DNA of 64,000 nucleotides from Bradyrhizobium rifense (lineage in GTDB: Bacteria; Pseudomonadota; Alphaproteobacteria; Rhizobiales; Xanthobacteraceae), in contig NZ_VSSS01000024.1 of NCBI RefSeq assembly GCF_008123425.1, positions 278,753-342,752 on the forward strand. Direction: 5' to 3'. Positions within the stretch are counted from its first letter, which is position 1. Each line of letters begins with the position of its first letter. The notes beneath the pieces are model-generated. The model was given only the letters and a program-made list of their open reading frames with translations. It made no database searches and was not told where the DNA came from. Shown here in pieces: positions 54,281 through 62,565 of the stretch. Position numbers and translations under genes: made by a program.

Positions 54281-54891
54281 GTATTGACCTCGAACTTCAG
54301 TGTCTCAACTGCTGCGCCGATCAGGAGGGACGCCGAGCGCGAGCCCGGGTCCATATGACCGATGGAGCGTTCGCCCAGAAACGACGCGCGGCCGCGAATC
54401 GCCTGCATCGGCGTGGTGCGATCGGCCGCTTGCACCGCCTCCGCCGCGATCGCCTTGGCGTCGCCACCTTCCGCCAACACGGCGTGAACCGGCACCAGGA
54501 CATCCAGCAGCGTCTTCTGTCCTGCCTCCGAACGCCCGCGCGCCTTGACGGCCTCGATCGCCTTCTCCGTCGCTGTGACGAGATCGGGCCGGCTTGGCTG
54601 CTCCGGAAGTGCCTTGCCCAGCTCCATGAAGAATGTCCCGACCAGCGGCCCTGAAGCGCCGCCGACCTTCATGACCAAGGTCATTCCGATCGCCTTCAGC
54701 ATTTCGGGGAGCGACTTGTCGGCAAGGCCCGGCAATGTCGCGAGCACAGCCTCGAAACCGCGCTTCATGTTCAGCCCGTGATCCCCATCGCCAATCGCCT
54801 GGTCGAGGCTCGTCAATTCGTCCGCGTGTTCGATCACCGCTCCTGCCAGCGCTCGCACCAGTCTTTCTCTGGCTACCCGATCAAGGCTCAT
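54277..54891 (-). CDS. dhaL: Dihydroxyacetone kinase, nucleotide-binding subunit DhaL
   Basis: A 204-residue protein. The Mg-ADP site has DQAIGDGDHGLNMKRGFEAV, GGASGPLVGTFFMELGKALP and the lid-like end of the GRASFLGERSIGHMDPGSRSA segment (split). It donates phosphate to dihydroxyacetone on DhaK. The ATG overlaps the last ABC ATPase gene by four bases, directly tying the kinase to the importer in one operon. Confidence 0.92.
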   Translation of the reverse strand: MSLDRVARERLVRALAGAVIEHADELTSLDQAIGDGDHGLNMKRGFEAVLATLPGLADKSLPEMLKAIGMTLVMKVGGASGPLVGTFFMELGKALPEQPSRPDLVTATEKAIEAVKARGRSEAGQKTLLDVLVPVHAVLAEGGDAKAIAAEAVQAADRTTPMQAIRGRASFLGERSIGHMDPGSRSASLLIGAAVETLKFEVNT

Positions 54892-55895
54892 GCCGCTACC
54901 CTCCAGCCCCTCGCATCGAAAAACAGCGGCTTGTTCAGACGGAGCGAAACAACATCACCGGCGCCGAAGCCCGTCTCGGGATCCGCCAGGGTCACAACCG
55001 GTCGCCCGGCGACGTCGAGATGGAGATGGCTCTGGTCGCCGAGATGTTCGACCCGCTTGACGGTCGCCGACACGTCGCCACCTCCGCGCGCAATCGTCAG
55101 GTGCTCGGTCCGCGCGCCGATCGTCTCGGCGCCGGCCGGCGCGCCGCCGAACAGGGCTGCCGGCAGCAGGTTGATCGTCGGCTGGCCCAGCCGTGCCGCG
55201 ACATGCGCGTTGATCGGGTTCTCGTAGATCTCGCGCGGCGAGCCGATCTGCATCAGCCGCCCGCCTTCGAGCACGCCGATGCGCGAGGCCATGGTCATCG
55301 CCTCGGTCTGGTCGTGGGTGACATAGAGGATCGTCGCGCCGAGATCGACCTGGATCCGCTTGAGCTCGAGGCGCAGTTCGCCGCGCAGCTTGGCATCCAG
55401 CGAGGAGAGCGGTTCGTCCATCAGATAGATCGAGGGCGAACGGACCAGGGCCCGACCGATCGCGACGCGCTGCATCTGCCCGCCCGACAGCTGCGTCGCC
55501 TTGTTGTCCAGCTTGGTCTCGATATGAAGCAGACGCGCCACCTCCTGCACCTTCACGCGAATATCGGCTTCGGGCACGCGGCGGGTCGGCGCGCGCAACG
55601 CGAAGGCCATGTTCTCGAACACGGTCAGATGCGGATACAGCGAATATTGCTGGAAGACAAAGGCGACGTCGCGGTCCGCCGGTGCATCGCCGGTCACGTC
55701 GCGCCCGTCGATGCGGATCGAACCGCTGTCCGGCTGCTCCAATCCGGCAATCAAGCGCAAGGCCGTGGTTTTGCCCGCGCCAGTCGGCCCGAGCAATGCG
55801 ACGAACTCGCCATCGCCGATGGTCAGCGACAGGTCGCTCAAGGCTTGCGTCTTGCCGAAGGCCTTGGAGACGGCGTTGATCTCGACCTCAGCCAT
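54888..55895 (-). CDS. ABC importer ATPase, MalK/UgpC type
   Basis: A 335-residue ATPase with a C-terminal regulatory TOBE-like domain (about 240-335). Walker A is GPTGAGKTTALRLIAG, the signature is LSGGQMQRVAIGRALV and Walker B is IYLMDEPLSSLDAKLRGE, followed by YVTHDQTEAMTMASRI. GGAGG lies five bases before the ATG at 55895. It overlaps the second ATPase gene by 8 bases. Two different ATPases in one importer recall rhizobial glycerol transporters (GlpS and GlpT). Confidence 0.9.
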   Translation of the reverse strand: MAEVEINAVSKAFGKTQALSDLSLTIGDGEFVALLGPTGAGKTTALRLIAGLEQPDSGSIRIDGRDVTGDAPADRDVAFVFQQYSLYPHLTVFENMAFALRAPTRRVPEADIRVKVQEVARLLHIETKLDNKATQLSGGQMQRVAIGRALVRSPSIYLMDEPLSSLDAKLRGELRLELKRIQVDLGATILYVTHDQTEAMTMASRIGVLEGGRLMQIGSPREIYENPINAHVAARLGQPTINLLPAALFGGAPAGAETIGARTEHLTIARGGGDVSATVKRVEHLGDQSHLHLDVAGRPVVTLADPETGFGAGDVVSLRLNKPLFFDARGWRVAA

Positions 55896-56985
55896 GCGCA
55901 CCTCCCTCATGCAGCGCGGTGCGAATGGCCCGACCCGACGCCTTGTCGAAGATCGACAGCGTATCAGGCCGGAAGTCGAGCCCGACCGTCTCTCCGGTCC
56001 GGAACGATCTGCTGCTCGGTGAGCGGGCCTTGAGTGCGCCGTAGTGCGTCGTCACGGTCACGATCTGCGTCGTGCCCAGATATTCCGTGCCATAGACCTC
56101 GCCGCGGACCATGCCGCGGTCGGTGAAGCGCACATGCTCCGGCCGCACCCCGAGCACGAGCTCGCTTTCCACCATGGCCTCGCGCGCGGCCGGAATTGCA
56201 ACGTCACGCTCGCCCAGCCGGATCGCCTCTGCGCCGGTCTGCAGACCACTCCGGAACGGCAGAAAGTTCATGGGCGGCGAACCGATGAAGTCCGCGACGA
56301 ACAGCGAGGCCGGTCGATCATAGATGTCACGCGGGCTTGCGACCTGCTCGACGACGCCATTATTCATCACCGCGATCCTGTCGGCCATCGCCATGGCCTC
56401 GAGCTGGTCATGCGTAACGTAGACGGTCGTCGCGCCCAGCCGGTCATGGAGAGAACGCAGTTCATGAATCATGGCCTCCCGCATCTCGGTATCGAGCGCG
56501 CCGAGCGGTTCGTCCATCAGAAAACACTTCGGCTTGCGCACGATCGCCCGCCCCAGCGCGACGCGCTGACGGTCGCCGCCGGCAAGGCCCGACACCGAGC
56601 GGTCGAGGAGATGGGAGATCCGCAGGATGCGCGCGGCCTCGACGACCCGCCGGTCGCGCTCGGCCGCACTGATGCCCTCGCATTTCAGCGGAAAGCCGAT
56701 GTTGCGCCGGACATTCATATGCGGATAGAGCGCGAAGAGCTGGAACACGAACGCGATGTCGCGCGCCGATGCGCGGTTCATCGTCACGTCTTCGCCATCG
56801 AGCCGGATGGTGCCTGATGTCGGCAGCTCCAGGCCGGCGATCATGCGGAGCGTCGTGGTCTTGCCGCAGCCGGAAGGTCCGAGCAGGCAGAGGAACTGGC
56901 CGTCCTCCACCGTGAAGCTGGCCGACTTGACCGCATGAAACGCACCGAAAGACTTGTCGAGCGCCTCGACCTTGATCTGTGCCAT
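55888..56985 (-). CDS. ABC importer ATPase, MalK/UgpC type, second subunit
   Basis: A 365-residue ATPase. Walker A is GPSGCGKTTTLRMIAG and Walker B is CFLMDEPLGALDTEMREAM, but the signature reads LAGGDRQRVALGRAIV in place of LSGGQ. The C-terminal domain contains VLGVRPEHVRFTDRG, a substrate-response domain of the MalK class. The ATG at 56985 gives MAQIKVEALDKSFGAF; the frame is open further upstream, overlapping the small membrane protein gene. It pairs with the ATPase at 54888. Confidence 0.88.
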   Translation of the reverse strand: MAQIKVEALDKSFGAFHAVKSASFTVEDGQFLCLLGPSGCGKTTTLRMIAGLELPTSGTIRLDGEDVTMNRASARDIAFVFQLFALYPHMNVRRNIGFPLKCEGISAAERDRRVVEAARILRISHLLDRSVSGLAGGDRQRVALGRAIVRKPKCFLMDEPLGALDTEMREAMIHELRSLHDRLGATTVYVTHDQLEAMAMADRIAVMNNGVVEQVASPRDIYDRPASLFVADFIGSPPMNFLPFRSGLQTGAEAIRLGERDVAIPAAREAMVESELVLGVRPEHVRFTDRGMVRGEVYGTEYLGTTQIVTVTTHYGALKARSPSSRSFRTGETVGLDFRPDTLSIFDKASGRAIRTALHEGGAHG

Positions 56986-56990
56986 CGCGC

Positions 56991-57203
56991 CTACTCCCGA
57001 ACCTTCGACACGATGGTGAACATCACCGTGCCGAACAGGGTCGTCGCAAACGACCAGGAATACAGCGTCAGGGAGAGTGGCTGCATCAGCATGACGACAC
57101 CGGCCGCGATGATCGTGGTCGCCGCGGCCTCCAGCGGACCACGGCGCAGGACACGATCCGCAAGACCGCGACGCGCAATGGATGGGGTGGCATCGATACT
57201 CAT
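56991..57203 (-). CDS. 70-residue membrane protein of the importer operon
   Basis: The frame reads MSIDATPSIARRGLADRVLR, then a positively charged linker and two hydrophobic segments (AAATTIIAAGVVMLMQPLS and WSFATTLFGTVMFTIVSK), ending KVRE. The ATG at 57203 overlaps the permease stop by ATGA, and the gene ends 5 bases before the ATPase ATG, so it is firmly part of the operon. Rhizobial glycerol and polyol importers have small extra membrane proteins (DUF2160 type) at this position. It may be an accessory subunit; direct similarity was not tested. Confidence 0.75.
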   Translation of the reverse strand: MSIDATPSIARRGLADRVLRRGPLEAAATTIIAAGVVMLMQPLSLTLYSWSFATTLFGTVMFTIVSKVRE

Positions 57204-58153
57204 TTGCGGACGGCTCCAAAGGTGATGCCGCGCAGCAGATGCTTGCGCAGAAGCACCGTGAACACCACGATCGGCACCAGGAACAGCGTCGTGCCGGCGG
57301 CCACCGCGGGCCAGTCCTGTCCGCCCTCGCCGATGATGATCGGAATGAAAGGCGGCGCCGTCTGCGCGTTGCCCGAGGTGAGAAGCACCGCGAAGGCGTA
57401 TTCGTTCCAGGCGAAGATCAGGCAGAAGATCGCGGTTGCCGCGATTCCCGTGGTGGCCTGCGGCAGCACCACCTTCACGAAGGCCTGGAAGCGCGTGTAT
57501 CCGTCGATCATTGCCGCCTCCTCGTACTCGCGCGGGATTTCGTCGATGAAACCCTTGAGCAGCCAGACCGCGAGCGAGACGTTGACCGAGGTGTAGAGCA
57601 GGATCATTCCGAGCCGCGTATCCGACAAACCGATGGTGCGGTACATCAGATAGATCGGGATCGCGACCGCGATCGGCGGCATCATCCTGGTCGACAGGAT
57701 GAAGAACAGCAGATCGTCCTTCAGGGGCACGCGGAAGCGCGAGAAGCCATAGGCCGACAAGGTGCCGAGCGCGACGGCGAGCACGGTCGAACCGAACGCG
57801 ATGATCAGCGAATTGATGAAGCGCGGCACGTAGTTCGAGGGACCGGCGACCACCATGTTGCGGCTGCGCGCGATGCTGTCGCAAAGCCCCTGCGGCGGTC
57901 CGAGCGAACGGATGAACTCCGGGGTCTGGCGCGAGCGGGTCGTGAACAGGTTGCAGAAGCCTTCGAGCGACGGCTTGAACATCACCTTGGGCGGATAGGA
58001 GATCGCGTCGTCGGGCGACTTGAACGCGGTCAGCATGATCCAGACCAGCGGGATCATGGTGATGACGGCATAGAGCACGACGAGCGAGCCGGCAAAGCGC
58101 CGCGTCGTAATCGACGGCTCGACGACGGAATGGGCTGTGGTGGCTGAGGTCAT
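57200..58153 (-). CDS. ABC importer permease, MalG type
   Basis: A 317-residue permease with six membrane helices. Features are YAVITMIPLVWIMLTAFKSP, FINSLIIAFGSTVLAVALGTLSAYGFSRF (split), and the EAA loop IPREYEEAAMIDGYTRFQAFVKVVLP (split). It has an extended periplasmic loop around 60-120. The ATG at 58153 follows the upstream permease by a four-base overlap. Confidence 0.9.
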   Translation of the reverse strand: MTSATTAHSVVEPSITTRRFAGSLVVLYAVITMIPLVWIMLTAFKSPDDAISYPPKVMFKPSLEGFCNLFTTRSRQTPEFIRSLGPPQGLCDSIARSRNMVVAGPSNYVPRFINSLIIAFGSTVLAVALGTLSAYGFSRFRVPLKDDLLFFILSTRMMPPIAVAIPIYLMYRTIGLSDTRLGMILLYTSVNVSLAVWLLKGFIDEIPREYEEAAMIDGYTRFQAFVKVVLPQATTGIAATAIFCLIFAWNEYAFAVLLTSGNAQTAPPFIPIIIGEGGQDWPAVAAGTTLFLVPIVVFTVLLRKHLLRGITFGAVRK

Positions 58154-59109
58154 CGGCTTTTCACCTTGTTCAGCGCCTTCACATAAATGTTGGCGAGGCC
58201 GAACACCGTCACGAACAGGATGATCGCGAAGGCCGAGGAATAGCCGGTGCGCCAGCTCTCGAACGCCGCACGCTTGAGCGTGATCGAGGCAACTTCCGTG
58301 GTCGATCCCGGCCCGCCGCCGGTGAGCAGATTGACCATGTCGAACATCTTGAAATTCTCGATGCCGCGGAACAGCACCGCCAGCATGATGAACGGCAGCG
58401 CCATCGGCAGCGTGATCGACCAGAACTGCCGCCATTTCGACGCGCGGTCGACCTCAGCCGCCTCATAGATGTAGTCCGGGATCGAGCGCAGGCCTGCCAG
58501 ACAAATCAGCATAACATAAGGCGTCCACATCCAGGCATCGACGATGACGATGGCCCAGGGGCTTAGCGTGACATCGCCCAGCATCTGGAATGACGAGGCC
58601 GCGCGGCCGGTGAAGAAGGCGACCACGTAATTGAACAAGCCGATCTGCGGCTGGTAGAGGAACGTCCAGAAATTGCCGACGACGGCGGGCGACAGCATCA
58701 TCGGCAGCAGGATGATCGTGGTCCACATCCCGTGGCCGCGGAACTTCTTGTCGATGAGGTAGGCAAGGCCAAATCCGAGGACGGTCTCGATCACCACGGT
58801 CCAGATCACGAAATGCGCGGTGACCTGCATTGCCGCCCAGATGTCCGGATCGGTCAGGATCGACTGGTACCAGTCGGCCCCCAGCCAGATCGTCGGCACG
58901 TTGGCGCGATTGGCGCGGTAGTTCGTGAACGAGAGATAGATCGTCCACAGCAGCGGGAAGATGTTGATCGCCAGCAGCAGCACGATCGTCGGCGTGATGA
59001 AGAGCCAGGCGAGCGTCTTGTCCGACAGGCCCCGGATACGACGCGCCATGCCTGGCCGGACCATGACGGCCCGATAGGTGATCCGCGAAGAGGCACTCAA
59101 TTCATTCAT
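58150..59109 (-). CDS. ABC importer permease, MalF type
   Basis: A 319-residue permease. Features are WLFITPTIVLLLAINIFPLL, NYRANRANVPTIWLGADWYQ, LLPMMLSPAVVGNFWTFLYQP and the EAA loop IPDYIYEAAEVDRASKWRQFWSITLP (split). Second gene of the operon, 101 bases after the binding-protein gene. It is only distantly like the orphan permease at 48818, so the two pairs are not a recent duplication. Confidence 0.9.
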   Translation of the reverse strand: MNELSASSRITYRAVMVRPGMARRIRGLSDKTLAWLFITPTIVLLLAINIFPLLWTIYLSFTNYRANRANVPTIWLGADWYQSILTDPDIWAAMQVTAHFVIWTVVIETVLGFGLAYLIDKKFRGHGMWTTIILLPMMLSPAVVGNFWTFLYQPQIGLFNYVVAFFTGRAASSFQMLGDVTLSPWAIVIVDAWMWTPYVMLICLAGLRSIPDYIYEAAEVDRASKWRQFWSITLPMALPFIMLAVLFRGIENFKMFDMVNLLTGGGPGSTTEVASITLKRAAFESWRTGYSSAFAIILFVTVFGLANIYVKALNKVKSR

Positions 59110-59210
59110 TGCGTCGACCGATCCTGGTACCGGGCGTCGACGATGCGACAGTTCCGGTCATCGCGAAGGAAAGCCCGGAGCGCGAGCGCACGCGCTCCGG
59201 GCAAGCTACT

Positions 59211-60557
59211 TCAGAACTTCTTGCCTTCTTCCTTGAAGATCGCCTTCCAGTCCTTCACCAGACCGTCGAGCGCTTCCTGTGCAGTGCCCTTGTCGGCCAC
59301 CACATAATCATGCACGCGCTTCTGCTCGGCCTGCAGCAGCTGGGCGTAGGAAGGCTCGGCCCAGAAGTCGACGACCATGCCCATCGACTGCAGGAACTCC
59401 TTGGCGAACGGCGCGCTGTCCGGGAAGCTCGGGTCGTTCAGCACGGATTTGGCGCAGGAATAGCCGCCGAGCGCCCACCACTTCTTCTGGACGTCGCCGC
59501 CGGAGAACCACTTGATGTATTGCAGCGCCTCGGGCTGGTTCTTGGAGTAGGAGACGACCGAGATGCCCTGGCCGCCGAGCTGCGTCGCCTGCCCGGCAGG
59601 ACCGGCCGGATTGACGAAGAAGCCGATCTTGTCGCCGCCGACATTCGGGTCCTTGTAGAGGCCCGGGAAGAAGGCGAAGAAGTTCATCTGCAGCGCGACC
59701 TGGCCGGACTTGAAGGCATCGAGCCCTTCCGACATGTAGGAGTTGGAGGCACCGGGCGGCGTGCAGCACTTGTAGAGCTCCTTGTAGGCTTCGAGCCCCT
59801 TCACGGCACCGGCTGAGTTCACGAACCCGTCCATCGCATAGGGCTTCTTCGGATCGTCATATTTGAAGCCGTAATCGTAGAGGTAGTTCGAGACGCCCAT
59901 GGTGATGCCTTCCGAGCCACGCTCGGTGTAGATCGAGGCGCCATAGACCTTCTTGCCGTCGATGTCGCGGCCCTGGAAGAATTGCGCGATGTCTTTGAGC
60001 TCATCGAGCGTCTTCGGCACGCCGATGTCGCGGCCGTATTTGGCCTTGAAGTCCTTCTGCACGTCCGGCCGTGCGAACCAGTCCTTGCGATAGGTCCAGC
60101 CCACCGCATCGCCCATCGCCGGCAGCGCCCAATAGTTCGGCGAGTTCTTCGGCCACTCGGAATAGCCGACCACGGTGGCCGGCATGTAGTCGTCCATGCT
60201 GATTCCTTCCTTCTTGAAGAAATCGTTGAGCTTGACGTACTGGCCGTTCTCCGCGGCGCCGCCGATCCATTGGGAATCGCCGATGATGAGATCGCACAGC
60301 GAGCCGTGCGAATTGAGTTCGTTCAGGAATCGATCTGCGTAGTTGGTCCACGGCACGAATTCGAACTTCATGCCGATGCCCGACTTGGCGGTGAAGTCCT
60401 TCGAGAGTTCGACCAGCGCGTTGGCGGGATCCCATGCGGCCCAGCACAGCGTGATGGTCTTGCCTTGCGCCTGTGCGGGCGTGGTCCCCGCTCCGACGCC
60501 GAATGCGGCGGCGACAGCCCCGCATGCCACAACAAGCGTCTTCATCGTCCGTTTCAT
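59211..60557 (-). CDS. ABC importer substrate-binding protein (MalE/UgpB class)
   Basis: A 448-residue periplasmic protein. The signal peptide is MKRTMKTLVVACGAVAAAFG followed by a cleavage region ending PAQAQG. The mature part has KTITLCWAAWDPANALVELSKDF, a WTNYADRFLNELNSHG segment and VKGLEAYKELYKCC, normal for extracellular solute-binding family 1. The ATG at 60557 has GGAGGG upstream; an ATG at 60545 is close by. First gene of the 12-gene operon. The ligand is presumably a small ketose, polyol or a compound converted to dihydroxyacetone. Confidence 0.88.
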   Translation of the reverse strand: MKRTMKTLVVACGAVAAAFGVGAGTTPAQAQGKTITLCWAAWDPANALVELSKDFTAKSGIGMKFEFVPWTNYADRFLNELNSHGSLCDLIIGDSQWIGGAAENGQYVKLNDFFKKEGISMDDYMPATVVGYSEWPKNSPNYWALPAMGDAVGWTYRKDWFARPDVQKDFKAKYGRDIGVPKTLDELKDIAQFFQGRDIDGKKVYGASIYTERGSEGITMGVSNYLYDYGFKYDDPKKPYAMDGFVNSAGAVKGLEAYKELYKCCTPPGASNSYMSEGLDAFKSGQVALQMNFFAFFPGLYKDPNVGGDKIGFFVNPAGPAGQATQLGGQGISVVSYSKNQPEALQYIKWFSGGDVQKKWWALGGYSCAKSVLNDPSFPDSAPFAKEFLQSMGMVVDFWAEPSYAQLLQAEQKRVHDYVVADKGTAQEALDGLVKDWKAIFKEEGKKF

Positions 60558-60658
60558 GATGCGTTCCCTCCGAGTGGGGCCGGCCATCGACATGGCGCGG
60601 CTTTCCTGTCCGCCCGAATGCTTCGAGCAGAGCGACACAGTCCGTGACGAGCTGAGTA

Positions 60659-60741
60659 ACTAAACTAGCGTTTCCTCGCGCCACCCGGATTCTAGAGGCC
60701 CGGCAGGCTCGATTTGTTTAGTGAACCACCAATTACTAAAC
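60659..60741. promoter_or_regulatory. Candidate operator with three ACTAAAC half-sites
   Basis: A palindrome GTTTAGT-N12-ACTAAAC lies at 60716-60741, and a third ACTAAAC at 60659-60665. They lie 100-185 bases upstream of the binding-protein ATG. Perfect 7-base arms in a GC-rich region stand out. The cognate regulator may be the operon's HTH protein or a regulator outside the window. Confidence 0.55.
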
Positions 60742-60819
60742 ATTGCAAGCGGAGTCGGCGGCGCGTTTCGACGCGGGCGTGCGGTGTCGGCGTGGGATGG
60801 GTCTGTGGGGATGTTATGG

Positions 60820-61560
60820 GGGGCTCGCGCGCAACGCGCTGTTGGGCTCAGAGATGGCGGCTGGGTAGTCGCGACTCTCGCTCCGGAGTATGAGGCGGCA
60901 TCGCCGATGACACGCCTTCGCGCTCTCGCGGCTCATTTCGCCCGAGCTTTGCTCGATCTCTCCGCCCTCTTGTCCAAGAGGGCGCAGGGAAGGCCGGGTG
61001 CTGACCTCGCACCCGCGGTCTGCTGCGCGAAAATGTAGCGCAAAAAGACCGCACAGCAGCATACAGGTGAAGCCAAACACACGGCCTTCCCTGCGCGATG
61101 GGTTGACGGCTTATGCCGTGCTCTCCCGGGAGCCGAGTTCCTTCTGGCCTCCCTCACTTCGCGGATTGACGATGTGGTTGACCCGGTTGGGCGCTCCACA
61201 CCTCCGCAAAAGCTTGACCGTAGCAACGACGGTCAGGACCACACGGTTTTGCCGTACGCACGGCTCGCTGGTTCGCCGCAATATTCCCCGGCCTTGTCGA
61301 CGTTGCCGAAAAATTGCTGGCGAGACGAACCTGACGGCGCCGCTCGTCGACGCGCGGTTTCGGGCTCACAGGGACTACCCGCCCTGCCCGCTACCCTCAC
61401 GCCCAACGCTGCCCGCGTCCACCGCAAGCCCGGCTCGCAATCAAGACGACACGAGATCGCCCCTCAAGGATGAGCCGGGATGAGCGACACATACGCCATT
61501 TCCGAATTTCGGTAAAGCGGAATATTTTTACAAGCAGGGATTGACGTGGTGGCGAAACAG
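60820..61560. repeat. Structured intergenic repeat-like element
   Basis: About 740 bases with no credible gene: frames in it give arginine/serine-rich artefacts such as SRERESVSS-like strings. Strong pairings are visible: GCGCAGGGAAGGCCG (60982-60996) with CGGCCTTCCCTGCGC (61082-61096), CGGGTGC/GCACCCG (60995-61015), GCGGTC/GACCGC (61015-61052) enclosing TGCGC/GCGCA. The sequence resembles a long multi-copy intergenic repeat I associate with Bradyrhizobium, which has given rise to false gene calls; copy number is not tested here. The edges are approximate. Confidence 0.6.
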
Positions 61561-61712
61561 GGCGGTTTTGCCCCGACGGGCGAGCAGCTGACCGCGCCTC
61601 TGGTGGCTTGGCAGCTGGGCCAAGCAAGGGACTTAAGCTACGAGGAAGGCATTCTGAAAAGGAAGGCCTGCTGAGAAGGAACGCATGCCGGGCCGTCGCC
61701 GCAATTCACGGC

Positions 61713-61892
61713 TCATTTGATGAGCCATCGCCCTTTATGGATATCGAACTTCACCGAGCCTTCGTCTCGCATTTTCAACAGGAGGGACTGGCAAGCTTCC
61801 TCGTTCGCGACATTGGCGCGTTTCATGACCTCGTAGACTTTGAGCGGCTTCTCGCGAAGCGCCGTCAGGATATTTTCTCGATCATTCAGCAC
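61713..61892 (-). CDS. 59-residue winged-helix-like protein
   Basis: A short gene from a GTG at 61892 with GGAGGAG eight bases upstream. The protein starts MLNDRENILTALREKPLKVY and continues with EVMKRANVANEEACQSLLLK, then MRDEGSVKFDIHKGRWLIK. The helix-helix-helix-hairpin pattern fits a compact winged helix. It lies 33 bases after the stop of the next gene in the same direction (61926-62132), so the two may form an operon. The opposite strand has an open frame at 61608-62312, but with poor composition. Confidence 0.65.
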   Translation of the reverse strand: MLNDRENILTALREKPLKVYEVMKRANVANEEACQSLLLKMRDEGSVKFDIHKGRWLIK

Positions 61893-61925
61893 GACGAAAC
61901 TCCTCCTGCCAACAAGCGCGCCAAT

Positions 61926-62132
61926 TCACTGAAAGTACGACAGCTGATCTTCCGTGACGACTCGCTCGACATTCCCCGACTTGCTCTTGATACGGTATCG
62001 AAGACGTCCATCTGCCTCGATGGGCATACATTGAACGACGGTGTAAACCATTGCCGGATCAGTTGCTGCGCGTCCCTGTGGACCTTGGGGCTGGTGGCGA
62101 ACGTCTTCATTCAGCTTATAGGCATACGACAT
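61926..62132 (-). CDS. Small conserved-looking protein MSYAYKLNEDVRH...
   Basis: A 68-residue protein: MSYAYKLNEDVRHQPQGPQG at the start, then YTVVQCMPIEADGRLRYRIK and RVVTEDQLSYFQ at the end. It has the look of a small SH3-like beta-barrel; related small proteins occur in Bradyrhizobium in several copies. GGAGG lies seven bases before the ATG at 62132; a longer frame to 62198 is not needed. Function unknown. Confidence 0.7.
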   Translation of the reverse strand: MSYAYKLNEDVRHQPQGPQGRAATDPAMVYTVVQCMPIEADGRLRYRIKSKSGNVERVVTEDQLSYFQ

Positions 62133-62345
62133 GTGCTTACCTCCAAGGTCATCTACGCTTGCTCTAGCGTAGAGCATGCTGTGACGCAATGTAACCAAGC
62201 GTTTGTGTGGCAGCTTCGCCGGTGCGCTGGGACCGTTGGGGGGACGCCCTGCACTTTTGAGGTCGCCGCCTGCGCGACAAGCGTCTATTGTTCCCGGGAC
62301 TCATTTGAATAGTTCCGGACAAATCGCTGCTGCAGGGATCGAACA

Positions 62346-62531
62346 ATGACCAAACAGAAGCGCTTCGCCGAGCAACAGCTCGCGGATCAAGCGGACCGAA
62401 AGGCGCAAAACCCAATCGGAGCGCGGCAAACGATAGCGGACAGCCACGCCGATCCGGAGTTCCAGGAGAACCACAAGCGTCTCAGGGCGGAGCGCCTGGC
62501 GCGAGATGCCGGGCCGACAGGCAAGAATTGA
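62346..62531 (+). CDS. Small charged protein, paralogue of the next gene
   Basis: A 61-residue protein rich in Arg, Ala, Gln and Asp. Its C-terminal part NHKRLRAERLARDAG closely matches NRERLKAERLAREAA in the gene at 62566-62793. The body (FAEQQLADQADRKAQ) is probably one long helix. GGGATCGAACA precedes the ATG. No function is known. Confidence 0.5.
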   Translation: MTKQKRFAEQQLADQADRKAQNPIGARQTIADSHADPEFQENHKRLRAERLARDAGPTGKN

Positions 62532-62565
62532 CCCGACTTTCGCGAAGCGTTTGGATCGAGAAACG

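Noticed and set aside
60982..61096. A tRNA-like cloverleaf in the structured element
   Set aside because: No T-psi-C loop consensus, acceptor end or anticodon loop of the right size is present.
61608..62312. A 234-codon plus-strand frame in the accessory region
   Set aside because: Two minus-strand genes with strong ribosome sites lie within it, and its protein sequence matches no family.
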